DNA of 64,000 nt, taken from Clavibacter sp. B3I6 (GTDB lineage: Bacteria; Actinomycetota; Actinomycetes; Actinomycetales; Microbacteriaceae). The stretch's first letter is position 1, and each line of letters starts with the position of its first letter. The translations under genes were made by a program, and so were the position numbers. Below the pieces are notes generated by a model that did no database searches, was not told where the DNA came from, and saw only the letters and a list, made by a program, of their open reading frames with translations. The stretch lies in contig NZ_JAUSYL010000001.1 of NCBI RefSeq assembly GCF_030816895.1, positions 682,001 through 746,000 of the forward strand, written 5' to 3'. This document shows positions 38,220 through 46,386 of this stretch, piece by piece.

Positions 38220-39218
38220 ATGACCCGAGGCATCGCCGTCGTCACCGGAGGAACCGCAGGACTCGGACGGGCCACCGTCCGGGAGCTCGCCGACCGGGGC
38301 TGGGACGTGGCCGTGCTGGCCCGCGGCGAGGACGGGCTCGCCGGTGCCGTCGCGGACATCGAGGCCCGCGGCCGCCGCGGACTCGGCATCCCCACCGACG
38401 TCGCCGACCGCCTCGCCGTCGAGGCCGCGGCCGACCGCGTCGAGGACGAGCTCGGCCCCATCGACCTCTGGGTCAACGACGCCATGGTCGGCGTCTTCGG
38501 CGAGTTCCTCACGACCGACCCGGCCGACTTCGAGCGCGCCACGGCCGTCAACTACTTCGGCTTCGTCAACGGCACGCGCGCCGCGCTGTCCCGCATGGTG
38601 CCGCGCGACCGCGGGCACGTGATCCAGGTGGGCTCCGCGCTCGCCCACCGCGGGATCCCGCTGCAGGCCGCCTACTGCGCCGCCAAGCACGCCGTGCAGG
38701 GCTTCACCGAGTCGGTGACGACCGAGCTGATCCACAACGGGAGCAAGGTCGTCATCTCCACCGTCGACATGCCCGCGCTCAACACCATCCAGTTCAACTG
38801 GGTCAAGTCGCAGCTGCCGCACCACCCGCAGCCCGTGCCCCCGATCTTCGAGCCCGAGGTGGGCGCGCAGGCCATCGCCGCGGTCGCCGACAAGCCGAAG
38901 CGCCGCAACTGGGTGGGTGAGCCGACGGTCAAGACCGTCCTCGGCAACCGGTTCGTCGCGAACTGGCTCGACGGCTACCTCGCGAAGGTCGGCTACTCGG
39001 GTCAGCAGGCGGCCGACAAGACCCAGCCCATGCTGCCGACGAACCTCTACACGCCCACCCCGGGCGACCACGGCGCGCGCGGGATCTTCAGCGACCGGGC
39101 CCGCACGATGAGCCCGCAGATCTGGATCGTCCGCAACCGGGCGAAGACCGTCGCCATCGGCGCGGGCGCGCTGCTCTCGGGCGTCGTCGCCGGTGCCGCC
39201 GCGCTCCGACGCCGATAG
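38220..39218 (+). CDS. SDR-family oxidoreductase with C-terminal membrane segment
   Basis: 332-residue classical SDR. The NAD(P) motif TGGTAGLGRA is at residues about 9-18. The NAG-type motif is altered to LWVNDAMVG. The catalytic Ser is in IQVGSALAHRG, and YCAAKHAVQGF is the YxxxK motif. Beyond the 250-residue core there is an extension ending in KTVAIGAGALLSGVVAGAAALRRR, probably a membrane anchor. The ATG has an AAGGAG site; TACGGT at 38174-38179 is a probable -10. A small hairpin starts the leader. Its stop codon overlaps the -10 box of the next gene. Confidence 0.88.
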   Translation: MTRGIAVVTGGTAGLGRATVRELADRGWDVAVLARGEDGLAGAVADIEARGRRGLGIPTDVADRLAVEAAADRVEDELGPIDLWVNDAMVGVFGEFLTTDPADFERATAVNYFGFVNGTRAALSRMVPRDRGHVIQVGSALAHRGIPLQAAYCAAKHAVQGFTESVTTELIHNGSKVVISTVDMPALNTIQFNWVKSQLPHHPQPVPPIFEPEVGAQAIAAVADKPKRRNWVGEPTVKTVLGNRFVANWLDGYLAKVGYSGQQAADKTQPMLPTNLYTPTPGDHGARGIFSDRARTMSPQIWIVRNRAKTVAIGAGALLSGVVAGAAALRRR

Positions 39219-39221
39219 CCT
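39216..39221 (+). promoter_or_regulatory. -10 box overlapping the SDR stop codon
   Basis: TAGCCT includes the TAG stop of the SDR and ends 6 bases before the ATG at 39228. Confidence 0.5.
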
Positions 39222-39227
39222 CGACGC

Positions 39228-40676
39228 ATGGGTGACATCGACGCGATCGTGGTCGGCTCCGGACCGAACGGGCTGGCCGCGGCCGTGACGATGGCGCGGG
39301 CCGGACTCCGCGTCGAGGTGCACGAGCGAGCGGACACGATCGGCGGCGGCAGCCGCACGGCCGAGGTCACGCTGCCCGGCTTCCACCACGACGTCTGCTC
39401 CGCCGTGCACCCGATGGCGCTCGCGTCCGGGTTCTTCCGGGCCTTCCAGCTCGACCGGCGGATCGACCTCGCCGTCCCCGAGATCTCCTACGCGCACCCG
39501 CTCGACGGGGGTCGCTCCGGCATCGCCTACCGGGACATCGAGCGCACGGCCGACGCGCTCGGCGTCGACGGCCGCGCCTGGCGGAGCCTCATGGGTCCGC
39601 TCGCGGCGTCCGCGGACCGCGTGGCCCAGTTCACGAACGGTCCCCTGCTCCAGGTGCCGCGCCACCCGCCGACGGCCGTCCGGCTGGGGCTCCGCGCGCT
39701 CGAGCAGGGATCGCCGCTGTGGAACGCGCGCTTCCGCGGCGACGTCGCGCCCGCCATGTTCACGGGCGTCGCGGCGCACGCGATCCAGACCATGCCGAGC
39801 GTCTCGACCGCCGCGGCCGCGCTGTCCCTCGGCGCCTACGCCCACGCGCGCGGCTGGCCGGTGCCGGTCGGCGGCAGCCAGGCCATCGTCGACGCGATGG
39901 TCGACGACCTCCGGGCGCACGGCGGCGAGGTCGTCACGGGTTCCGAGGTGCGGACGCTCCGCGAGCTGCCCCGCGCCCGCGCCGTCCTCCTCGACACGAG
40001 CGCCCGCGCCCTCGCCCGCATCGCCGAGGACCGCCTCCCCGCGCGCTACCTCCGCGCGATCCGCCGCTTCCGCTACGGGAACGCCGCCAGCAAGGTCGAC
40101 TTCGCGCTGTCCGGCCCCGTGCCGTGGACGGATCCCGAGCTCCACCGCGCCGGCACGCTGCACGTCGGCGGCACGCGCGCCGAGATCCAGCGCGCCGAGC
40201 ACGACGTGGCCGCGGGCCGCCACAGCGACGACCCGTACGTGCTGGTCGCGCAGCCGTCCCTCGCGGACCCCGGCCGCGCACCCGAGGGGAAGCACGTGCT
40301 GTGGGCCTACACGCACGTGCCCGCGGGATCCACGGTCGACCAGACCGAGGCGATCACCCGCCAGATCGAGCGATTCGCCCCCGGCTTCCGCGACCTGATC
40401 CTCGCCTCCTCGAGCATGGACGCCGTCGGCATGGAGGAGCACGACCCCAACTACATCGGCGGCGACATCGCGGCGGGCGCCGCGAGCGTGTGGCAGCTCC
40501 TCGCGCGGCCGGTGCTCTCGCCGGATCCGTGGCGGACGCCGGCCGCGGGCGTGTACCTCGCGTCGAGCTCGGCCACCCCCGGCCCCGGCGTGCACGGCAT
40601 GGCCGGCTACCAGGCGGCCCGGAGCGCGCTGCGGCACGAGTTCGGGATCGAGCGCGGACCCGACCTGTCGCTGTAG
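39228..40676 (+). CDS. phytoene-desaturase-like FAD oxidoreductase
   Basis: 482-residue flavoprotein of the NAD(P)/FAD-dependent CrtI/COG1233 group. The N-terminal dinucleotide motif VVGSGPNGLAAAVTMARAG (residues about 6-24) is followed by HERADTIGGGSRT. The C-terminal FAD-contact region reads GVYLASSSATPGPGVHGMAGYQAA. It lacks other carotenoid genes nearby, so the substrate is more likely a lipid or other polyene than phytoene. Its own -10 overlaps the stop of the SDR, giving a predicted leaderless mRNA. An SRPBCC protein gene follows after 70 bases. Confidence 0.9.
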   Translation: MGDIDAIVVGSGPNGLAAAVTMARAGLRVEVHERADTIGGGSRTAEVTLPGFHHDVCSAVHPMALASGFFRAFQLDRRIDLAVPEISYAHPLDGGRSGIAYRDIERTADALGVDGRAWRSLMGPLAASADRVAQFTNGPLLQVPRHPPTAVRLGLRALEQGSPLWNARFRGDVAPAMFTGVAAHAIQTMPSVSTAAAALSLGAYAHARGWPVPVGGSQAIVDAMVDDLRAHGGEVVTGSEVRTLRELPRARAVLLDTSARALARIAEDRLPARYLRAIRRFRYGNAASKVDFALSGPVPWTDPELHRAGTLHVGGTRAEIQRAEHDVAAGRHSDDPYVLVAQPSLADPGRAPEGKHVLWAYTHVPAGSTVDQTEAITRQIERFAPGFRDLILASSSMDAVGMEEHDPNYIGGDIAAGAASVWQLLARPVLSPDPWRTPAAGVYLASSSATPGPGVHGMAGYQAARSALRHEFGIERGPDLSL

Positions 40677-40746
40677 CCGGGTCCGAGGAGCCGGACGCGC
40701 CCCCGCTGGATTACCGGAGCCTGGACGCGGACGGCAGACTGGGGGC

Positions 40747-41193
40747 ATGTCCGTCACCCGCCGCCGCATGAAGTGCTCCCCCTCCGACGTCGCCGAGGTC
40801 ATCTCGGACGGCTGGCTGTTCCCCGCGTGGGTCGTCGGCGCGTCCCGGATGCGCGCGGTCGACGACGCCTGGCCCGCGGTCGGCGCGAAGCTCCACCACT
40901 CCTTCGGCTCCTGGCCCGTCCTCCTCGATGACGCCACCACCATGCTCGAGTGGGACGCCCCGCGCCGCATGGTGATGCAGCCGAAGGGCTGGCCGATCGG
41001 CGAGGCGCGCGTCACGCTCGAGGTGCGGACCCTCCCGGACGGCTGCGAGGTGCGCATGACCGAGGAGGCCGTGCGCGGACCCGGCCGCCTCGTGCCGGCC
41101 CCGCTCATGGACCTGATGCTGCACGCCCGCAACGTCGAGACGCTGCGCCGCCTCGCGTTCCTCGCCGAGGGTCGGCACGCCGGCCGCGCCTGA
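40747..41193 (+). CDS. SRPBCC-family (START-like) protein
   Basis: 148-residue protein with the hydrophobic-cavity SRPBCC fold: an N-terminal CSPSDVAEVISDGWLFPAWVVGASRMRAVDDAWPAVGAKLHHSFG segment, central strands (MLEWDAPRRMVMQPKGWPIGEARVTLEV) and a long C-terminal helix (LMDLMLHARNVETLRRLAFLAEG). The family binds or modifies lipids and aromatic compounds. A CAGACT hexamer 6 bases before the ATG is a weak leaderless-type -10. It sits between the CrtI-like oxidoreductase and the second acyl-CoA ligase. Confidence 0.85.
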   Translation: MSVTRRRMKCSPSDVAEVISDGWLFPAWVVGASRMRAVDDAWPAVGAKLHHSFGSWPVLLDDATTMLEWDAPRRMVMQPKGWPIGEARVTLEVRTLPDGCEVRMTEEAVRGPGRLVPAPLMDLMLHARNVETLRRLAFLAEGRHAGRA

Positions 41194-41312
41194 TCCCCGC
41201 GGGGCGCTCCCGCCGTCGCTCCCGCCGTCCCGATGGCGGGGCCCGGCTCGCGCCCCCGCGCGTCGCCCCGCGCCGTCGCCTCCCCGTCACCGGCCCGGCG
41301 ACCCCCGCGCCC

Positions 41313-41318
41313 TAGGGT
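41313..41318 (+). promoter_or_regulatory. -10 box of second acyl-CoA ligase gene
   Basis: TAGGGT ends 7 bases before the GTG at 41326. Confidence 0.45.
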
Positions 41319-41325
41319 GGGAGGG

Positions 41326-43014
41326 GTGAGCACCCCCACCGACCAGCCCTGGCTGGCCAGCTACGCGCCCGACGTCCCGCACGAGATCGACCTGCCGCAG
41401 GGATCGCTCGTCGACATCGTCGACCAGTCGGTGCTCCGCTTCCCCGGCGGGACGGCCCTCGACTTCCTCGGCGAGGAGACCAGCTACCGCGAGCTCGGCG
41501 AGCTGATCGCCCGAGCCGCGCAGGGCCTCCACGACGCGGGCGTGCGTGCAGGGGATCCGGTCGCGATCGTGCTGCCGAACTGCCCGCAGCACGTCGTCGC
41601 CTTCTACGCGGTGCTGCGCCTCGGCGCGGTGGTCGTCGAGCACAACCCGCTCTACACGCCGCGCGAGCTGCAGCACCAGTTCGAGGACCACGGCGCCCGC
41701 GCCGTGATCGCGTGGGACAAGTCGGTCGCGACCATCCAGGCGCTGCCGGACGGCGTGCGGCCCGAGCGCATCGTCTCCGTCGACGTCACGCGCGCCATGC
41801 CGCTGCGCACGCGCCTCCTCCTCCGCCTGCCGATCCCGAAGGCGCGGGCGGCGCGGGCGGCCATCGCCGCGAAGGTGACCGGCACCACCACGTGGGAGCG
41901 GATCGCCGCCGCCGCGCCCCTCCCCGCCGAGCACCCCCGGCCCGAGGCCTCCGACCTCGCGGTGATCCAGTACACGAGCGGCACCACGGGCACGCCGAAG
42001 GGCGCCGAGCTCACGCACCTCAACCTCAGCGCGAACGCCGCCCAGTCCCGCGCGTGGGTGCCCACGGTCCCGCGCGGGACGAGCGTCGTCTACGCGGTGC
42101 TGCCCATGTTCCACGCCTACGGGCTGACGCTCTGCCTCACCTTCGCGATGAGCATGGGCTCGCGGCTCGTGCTCTTCCCGCGCTTCGAGCCCGACCTCGT
42201 GCTGCAGGCCATCCGCCGCCACCCGCCGACGTTCCTCCCCGCCGTGCCGCCCATCTACGCGCGGCTCCGCGAGGCCGCGGCGGCGGAGGGCGTCTCGCTC
42301 GCGGGCATCTCGATCTCCATCTCCGGCGCGATGGCGCTGCCCGAGTCGGTCGTGGTGCCCTGGGAGGAGCAGACCGGCGGCTGGCTCGTCGAGGGCTACG
42401 GCCTCTCCGAGTGCTCCCCCGTGCTCATGGCCAACCCCGTCGGCGACACGCGGCGCGCGGGGACCGTCGGCCTCCCCCTGCCCAACACCGAGGTGCGGGT
42501 CGTGGATCCCGAGGACCCGTCCGTCGACCGCCCGGCGGGCGAGCCGGGCGAGCTGCTGGTGCGCGGCCCGCAGGTGTTCCGCGGCTACCACGGCCGACCC
42601 GACGAGACCGCCGCCGTCCTCCTCGAGGGCGGCTGGTTCCGTACGGGCGACGTGGTGACGATCGACGCGGACGGCTTCGTGCGCATCGCCGACCGGATCA
42701 AGGAGCTCATCATTACGGGCGGCTTCAACGTCTCGCCATCCGAGGTGGAGGAGGCCGTGCGGGAGCTGGACGGGGTGCGCGACGCGGCCGTCGTGGGCAT
42801 CCCCCGCGAGGGCGGCGACGAGGAGGTCGTCGCGGCCGTCGTGCTCGAGGAGGGCGCGACCCTCGACGAGCAGGCCGCACGCGCGACGCTGCGCGGCGAG
42901 CTCGCGGGCTACAAGGTGCCGCGGCGGATCGTGGTGCTCGACGAGCTGCCCACGTCGCTCCTCGGCAAGGTGCTGCGCCGGAAGGTGCGCGAGGGGATCG
43001 TCGAGGCGGGGTGA
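41326..43014 (+). CDS. long-chain fatty acid-CoA ligase (FadD type), copy 2
   Basis: 562-residue AMP-forming ligase, the same length as the copy at 36433 and clearly its paralogue (both share LPNCPQH..AFYAVLRLGA and EHNPLYTPREL). Core motifs are YTSGTTGTPKG, YGLSECSP, DRIKELIITGGFNVSPSEVE and LLGKVLRRK. The ATP loop is closer to consensus than in copy 1. The differences in the acyl pocket region suggest a different chain specificity. The start is GTG; a GGGAGG just upstream and TAGGGT 7 bases before it leave the mode of initiation open. It is convergent with a glycine-rich protein gene. Confidence 0.93.
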   Translation: MSTPTDQPWLASYAPDVPHEIDLPQGSLVDIVDQSVLRFPGGTALDFLGEETSYRELGELIARAAQGLHDAGVRAGDPVAIVLPNCPQHVVAFYAVLRLGAVVVEHNPLYTPRELQHQFEDHGARAVIAWDKSVATIQALPDGVRPERIVSVDVTRAMPLRTRLLLRLPIPKARAARAAIAAKVTGTTTWERIAAAAPLPAEHPRPEASDLAVIQYTSGTTGTPKGAELTHLNLSANAAQSRAWVPTVPRGTSVVYAVLPMFHAYGLTLCLTFAMSMGSRLVLFPRFEPDLVLQAIRRHPPTFLPAVPPIYARLREAAAAEGVSLAGISISISGAMALPESVVVPWEEQTGGWLVEGYGLSECSPVLMANPVGDTRRAGTVGLPLPNTEVRVVDPEDPSVDRPAGEPGELLVRGPQVFRGYHGRPDETAAVLLEGGWFRTGDVVTIDADGFVRIADRIKELIITGGFNVSPSEVEEAVRELDGVRDAAVVGIPREGGDEEVVAAVVLEEGATLDEQAARATLRGELAGYKVPRRIVVLDELPTSLLGKVLRRKVREGIVEAG

Positions 43015-43060
43015 CGGTGACGGCCGGCCGCCGAGGAGACCCCCTGCGGCCGATCCCGGG

Positions 43061-43736
43061 CTAGAAGAAGTCGCCGCCGCCGAAGTCGCCACCGCCGCCG
43101 CCGAAGTCGCCGCCGCCGCCGAAGTCGCCACCGCCGCCGAGGTCACCGCTGCCGAGGTCGCCGCTGCCGAAGTCGCCGGCACCCGCGTCGGCGCCCGCGT
43201 CGCCGCCCTCGGCTCCCGCGTCCGCCCCGGCGTCGCCGCCGTCCGCGCCCGCCTGGTCCTGGCCGACCGCGTCGGGGATGAGCGCCTGCGCGATGGCCGA
43301 GCCGACCACGACGCCCGCGATGGTGCCGAGCATGGATCCGGCGATCATGCCGCCCATGCCCATGCCGCCTGCACCGCCGCCCGCGAGCCCGCCGCGCGGG
43401 CCGAGCGTGCGCTCGAGCGTGCCGGGCGCGCGCACCTCCGATCGGGTGGCCGAGCGCGCGAGCGACTCCGGGCGGTCGTCGACGGGGGCGTCGCCGTCGG
43501 CCGGCGTCCGCGCTCAGCTGGCGGAAGAGGATCTCGCGCTGCTCGGGCGTGAGCTTCCGGAAGGCCTCGAGGTGCACCTCCTCGATCCTCTCCGGCGGCG
43601 CCGTGCGGAGGAGGTAGCGGTACCGCTCGACGGCGACCTCGTCCGCGCTGCGCTCCCGCGGGGCGTCGCCCGCGGCACGGCCGGGTCGGTCGGCGGGCTG
43701 CTCGTCGCGGCCCAGGAGCCTGTCCAGGAATCCCAT
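43061..43736 (-). pseudogene. glycine-rich membrane-associated protein, frameshifted
   Basis: The restored protein would have 224 residues. The N-terminal frame (ATG 43736, GAGAGG site) reads MGFLDRLLGRDEQ and ERYRYLLRTAPPERIEEVHLEAFRKLTPEQREILFRQLSADA. The downstream frame has RTLGPRGG, GMGMGGMIAGSMLGTIAGVVVGSAIAQAL (glycine-rich hydrophobic segment) and an Asp/Gly tail of DFGGGG repeats ending DFF. The frames join if one base is removed within 43499-43504, and the span is 3n+1. Similar actinobacterial proteins carry the old label cation-transporting ATPase without support. Function unknown. Confidence 0.78.
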
Positions 43737-43873
43737 GGTGGTGCCTCTCTGAGGGGCCGGATCGGCGGGAGTCGCCGATCGCATCAGCCGGGCGTCACGC
43801 TATCCGGCGCGCCAGGGAGACCCGTGGGAGACCCGCGGACGACGCCCGGGCGGCCGTCGGGCGGGCGGAGCGC

Positions 43874-44584
43874 TCAGCCGGCGTCGCGCCCCCTCTGAAC
43901 GCGACGGCGGAGGGCGCGGCCGACGAGCAGCACGAGGAGGATCCCGACGACGGCGTACACCGCGTAGTCGAGGTACTGGGCGTACCGGTCGATGAGCTCG
44001 TACTGGCTGCCGAGGGCGGCGCCGAGGCCGATGAGGGCGCCGTTCCAGAGCCCGCTCCCGGCGATCGTGTAGAAGCTGAAGGTGCCGAGCGGCATGCCGC
44101 CGGCACCCGCGGGCAGCGAGATGAGGCTGCGGACGCCCGGCACGAGCCGGCCGAAGAAGACCGCGGACCGACCGTGCCGGTGGAACCAGGAAGCGGCCAC
44201 CTCGAAGTCGTGGCGCTCGACGAGCGGCAGCCTCGAGAGCACCCGGATGGTCCGCTCCTCCCCCGCCTTCCGCCCGAGCCAGTACAGCAGGAGCGCGCCG
44301 AGGTACGCGCCCAGGGTGCTCGCGACGATCACGAGCACGAGGTCCATCCGCCCGGTCGCGGCCACGAAGCCCGCGAGGGGCAGGACCACCTCGCTGGGGA
44401 TGGGCGGGAACACCGTCTCGACGAAGGTCATCGCGCCGACGCCCGCCTCGCCGAGCGCCTCGATCACGCGGGCCGCGACGCCCACGAGCCCGTCGAGGCC
44501 GGCGAGCGGATCCTCGGCCGAGGCGGCGGGACGGAGCCCCGCCGGCGTCGTGGTCGTCAGCAGGGTCGGCGTCAGGGCGGTCAC
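43874..44584 (-). CDS. DedA-family membrane protein
   Basis: 236-residue member of the DedA/VTT family, membrane proteins linked to lipid scrambling and proton-driven transport. FVETVFPPIPSEVVLPLAGF (residues about 53-72) is the defining motif, with the re-entrant Pro and conserved Glu. FFGRLVPGVRSLISLPAG holds the essential Arg residues. Helices follow around DLVLVIVASTLGAYLGALLLYWLG, FYTIAGSGLWNGALIGLGAALG and YAVYAVVGILLVLLVG. The start is GTG 6 bases after TACCGT (leaderless); a long Ala/Pro-rich N-terminal extension in frame is not family-like. Confidence 0.92.
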   Translation of the reverse strand: MTALTPTLLTTTTPAGLRPAASAEDPLAGLDGLVGVAARVIEALGEAGVGAMTFVETVFPPIPSEVVLPLAGFVAATGRMDLVLVIVASTLGAYLGALLLYWLGRKAGEERTIRVLSRLPLVERHDFEVAASWFHRHGRSAVFFGRLVPGVRSLISLPAGAGGMPLGTFSFYTIAGSGLWNGALIGLGAALGSQYELIDRYAQYLDYAVYAVVGILLVLLVGRALRRRVQRGRDAG

Positions 44585-44590
44585 CCGTCC

Positions 44591-44596
44591 ACGGTA
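44591..44596 (-). promoter_or_regulatory. -10 box of dedA-like gene
   Basis: TACCGT on the minus strand ends 6 bases before the GTG at 44584. Confidence 0.5.
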
Positions 44597-44702
44597 CCCG
44601 GACGGTCGCGGTGGAGCCGGGCCCGGGGCGCCCAGCGGACGGGGAGGGGGACGGGCTCGTCCGCGCGGGGCGGCGGGACCGCCCGCGTCGGCCGGCGTCC
44701 CG

Positions 44703-44708
44703 TACCGT
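44703..44708 (+). promoter_or_regulatory. -10 box of the secreted lipoprotein gene
   Basis: TACCGT ends 6 bases before the GTG at 44715. Confidence 0.5.
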
Positions 44709-44714
44709 GGTCGG

Positions 44715-46365
44715 GTGCCGTCCCCGATCCGCCTCCCCCGGTCCCTCCGTGCCTCCCTCTCCGTGATCGCCGCCGCCGGCCTCGCCGTCGGCCTCGGCGC
44801 CTGCACCGCCGAGGATCGCGCCCCCGAGGTGGCGCGTCCCGTGACCGCCGCCCCCGACGCCCCGCTCACCGTGGTGGGCGAGGCCGACGACGCGGGCGCC
44901 TCCGTGGCGATGAGCGGCCGCCTCTTCCGGTCCGCGCCCGTCGCGGTGCTGGCCCCGGCCGGCGACCCGGCCGCGCAGGAGCTCGGCGCGGAGGCGGCCG
45001 TCGCCGCTCGGCGCCCCGCTGATCGTCGCGGGCTCCGGCGCGCTGCCCGAGATCGCGCGCCTCGGGTCCTCCGGCGTGCTGGCCGTCGGCGACCTCGCGG
45101 AGGACACCACCGCCGGCCTCCCCGACACGACCACGGTCGTGCGCGCCGACCGCGCGGCCGACGTGGCCCGCGCGACGGGCATCGACGTCGCGGATGCCGC
45201 GGATGCCGACCCCGCCGCGGCCGTGGCGCGCGTGGCCGGGCTGGCCGTGCCCGCCTCCGGGTCCTCCCCCCGCCCGTCGCCCTCGGGATCCGACGGCGGC
45301 GCCCTCCCGCCCACCGCGCCGGCCGACGCCCTCGCGGGCACGCACGCCCTCGCGACCGACGCCGCGTCCTCGATCGCCGCGGTCGCCACGGCGCGCGCGG
45401 CCGGCGTCGGCGTCACGGTCGTGCCCGACGCCGCCCCGGATCCCCGCGCCTCCGCCGACGCGGTCGCCGCGCTGCATGAGGCGGGCGCCACGCGCACCAT
45501 CGCCGTCGGCGCCGCCTACGCGGACGACGCCTCCCTCGAGGGACGCATCCGCACCGCCTCCACCGGCGACCAGCTGCCCGGCGGCGGCCAGCTCGTCCTC
45601 CCCGGCAAGCGCTACGTGGCGCTCTACGGCGCCGCGGGCACGGGCGCCCTCGGGGTCCTGGGCGAGCAGGGCCCCGCGGACGCCGTGGCGCGCGCGCAGG
45701 CGCAGGCCGCCGCGTACCAGCCGTTCTCCGACGAGCCGGTGATCCCCATGTTCGAGCTGATCGCGACGGTCGCCGCGGGCTCGGCGGGCGCGGACGGCGA
45801 CTACTCCTCGGAGATCCCCGTCGAGACCCTGCAGCCGTGGATCGACGCGGCGCGGGACGCGGGCGTCTACGTCGTCATCGACCTGCAGCCCGGCCGCACC
45901 GACTTCCTCACGCAGGCGAAGCGCTACGAGTCCGTGCTCGCGCAGCCGGGCGTGGGCCTCGCCCTCGACCCCGAGTGGCGGCTCGGCCCCGACCAGGTGC
46001 CGCTGAAGCAGATCGGCAGCGTGTCGGCCGCCGAGGTCGACGCGACCACCGACTGGCTCGCCGGGCTCGTGCGCGACCGCGGGCTCCCGCAGAAGATGCT
46101 CGTGCTGCACCAGTTCCGCCTGAGCATGATCCAGGATCGCGGCGCGCTCGACACCGCCCACCCCGAGCTCGCCATGCTCGTGCACGCGGACGGCCAGGGC
46201 GGCCAGCCCGACAAGCAGGCCACCTGGCGCGCGCTGCAGGCGGACGCGCCGGCGGGCCTCGCCTGGGGCTGGAAGAACTTCATCGACGAGGACACGCCCA
46301 TGCTGACGCCCGAGCAGACGATGCGCGACGTGTCCCCCGTGCCCGACCTCGTCACCTACCAGTAG
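44715..46365 (+). pseudogene. large secreted lipoprotein, frameshifted
   Basis: The restored protein would have 549 residues. The N-terminus is a signal peptide with lipobox GLGAC (residues about 26-30). The first frame runs to VAVLAPAGDPAAQELGAEAAVAA, then is lost. Removing the C at 45009 gives AAGAPLIVAGSGALPEIARLGSSGVLAVGDLAED in the downstream frame. This half resembles cell-wall-binding repeat 2 units (inference). The C-terminal 230 residues (EPVIPMFELIATVAAG, GVYVVIDLQPGR, GLALDPEWRLGPDQ, MLVLHQF, LAWGWKNFID) look like a TIM-barrel glycosidase-type domain. The span is 3n+1. Confidence 0.8.
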
Positions 46366-46386
46366 GGGCGCGGCCGGGCGGCCCGG

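Noticed and set aside
43061..43160. Possible CRISPR- or VNTR-like repeats
   Set aside because: Repeats are GGC/GAC codon runs coding for a Gly/Asp tail, with no spacer structure.
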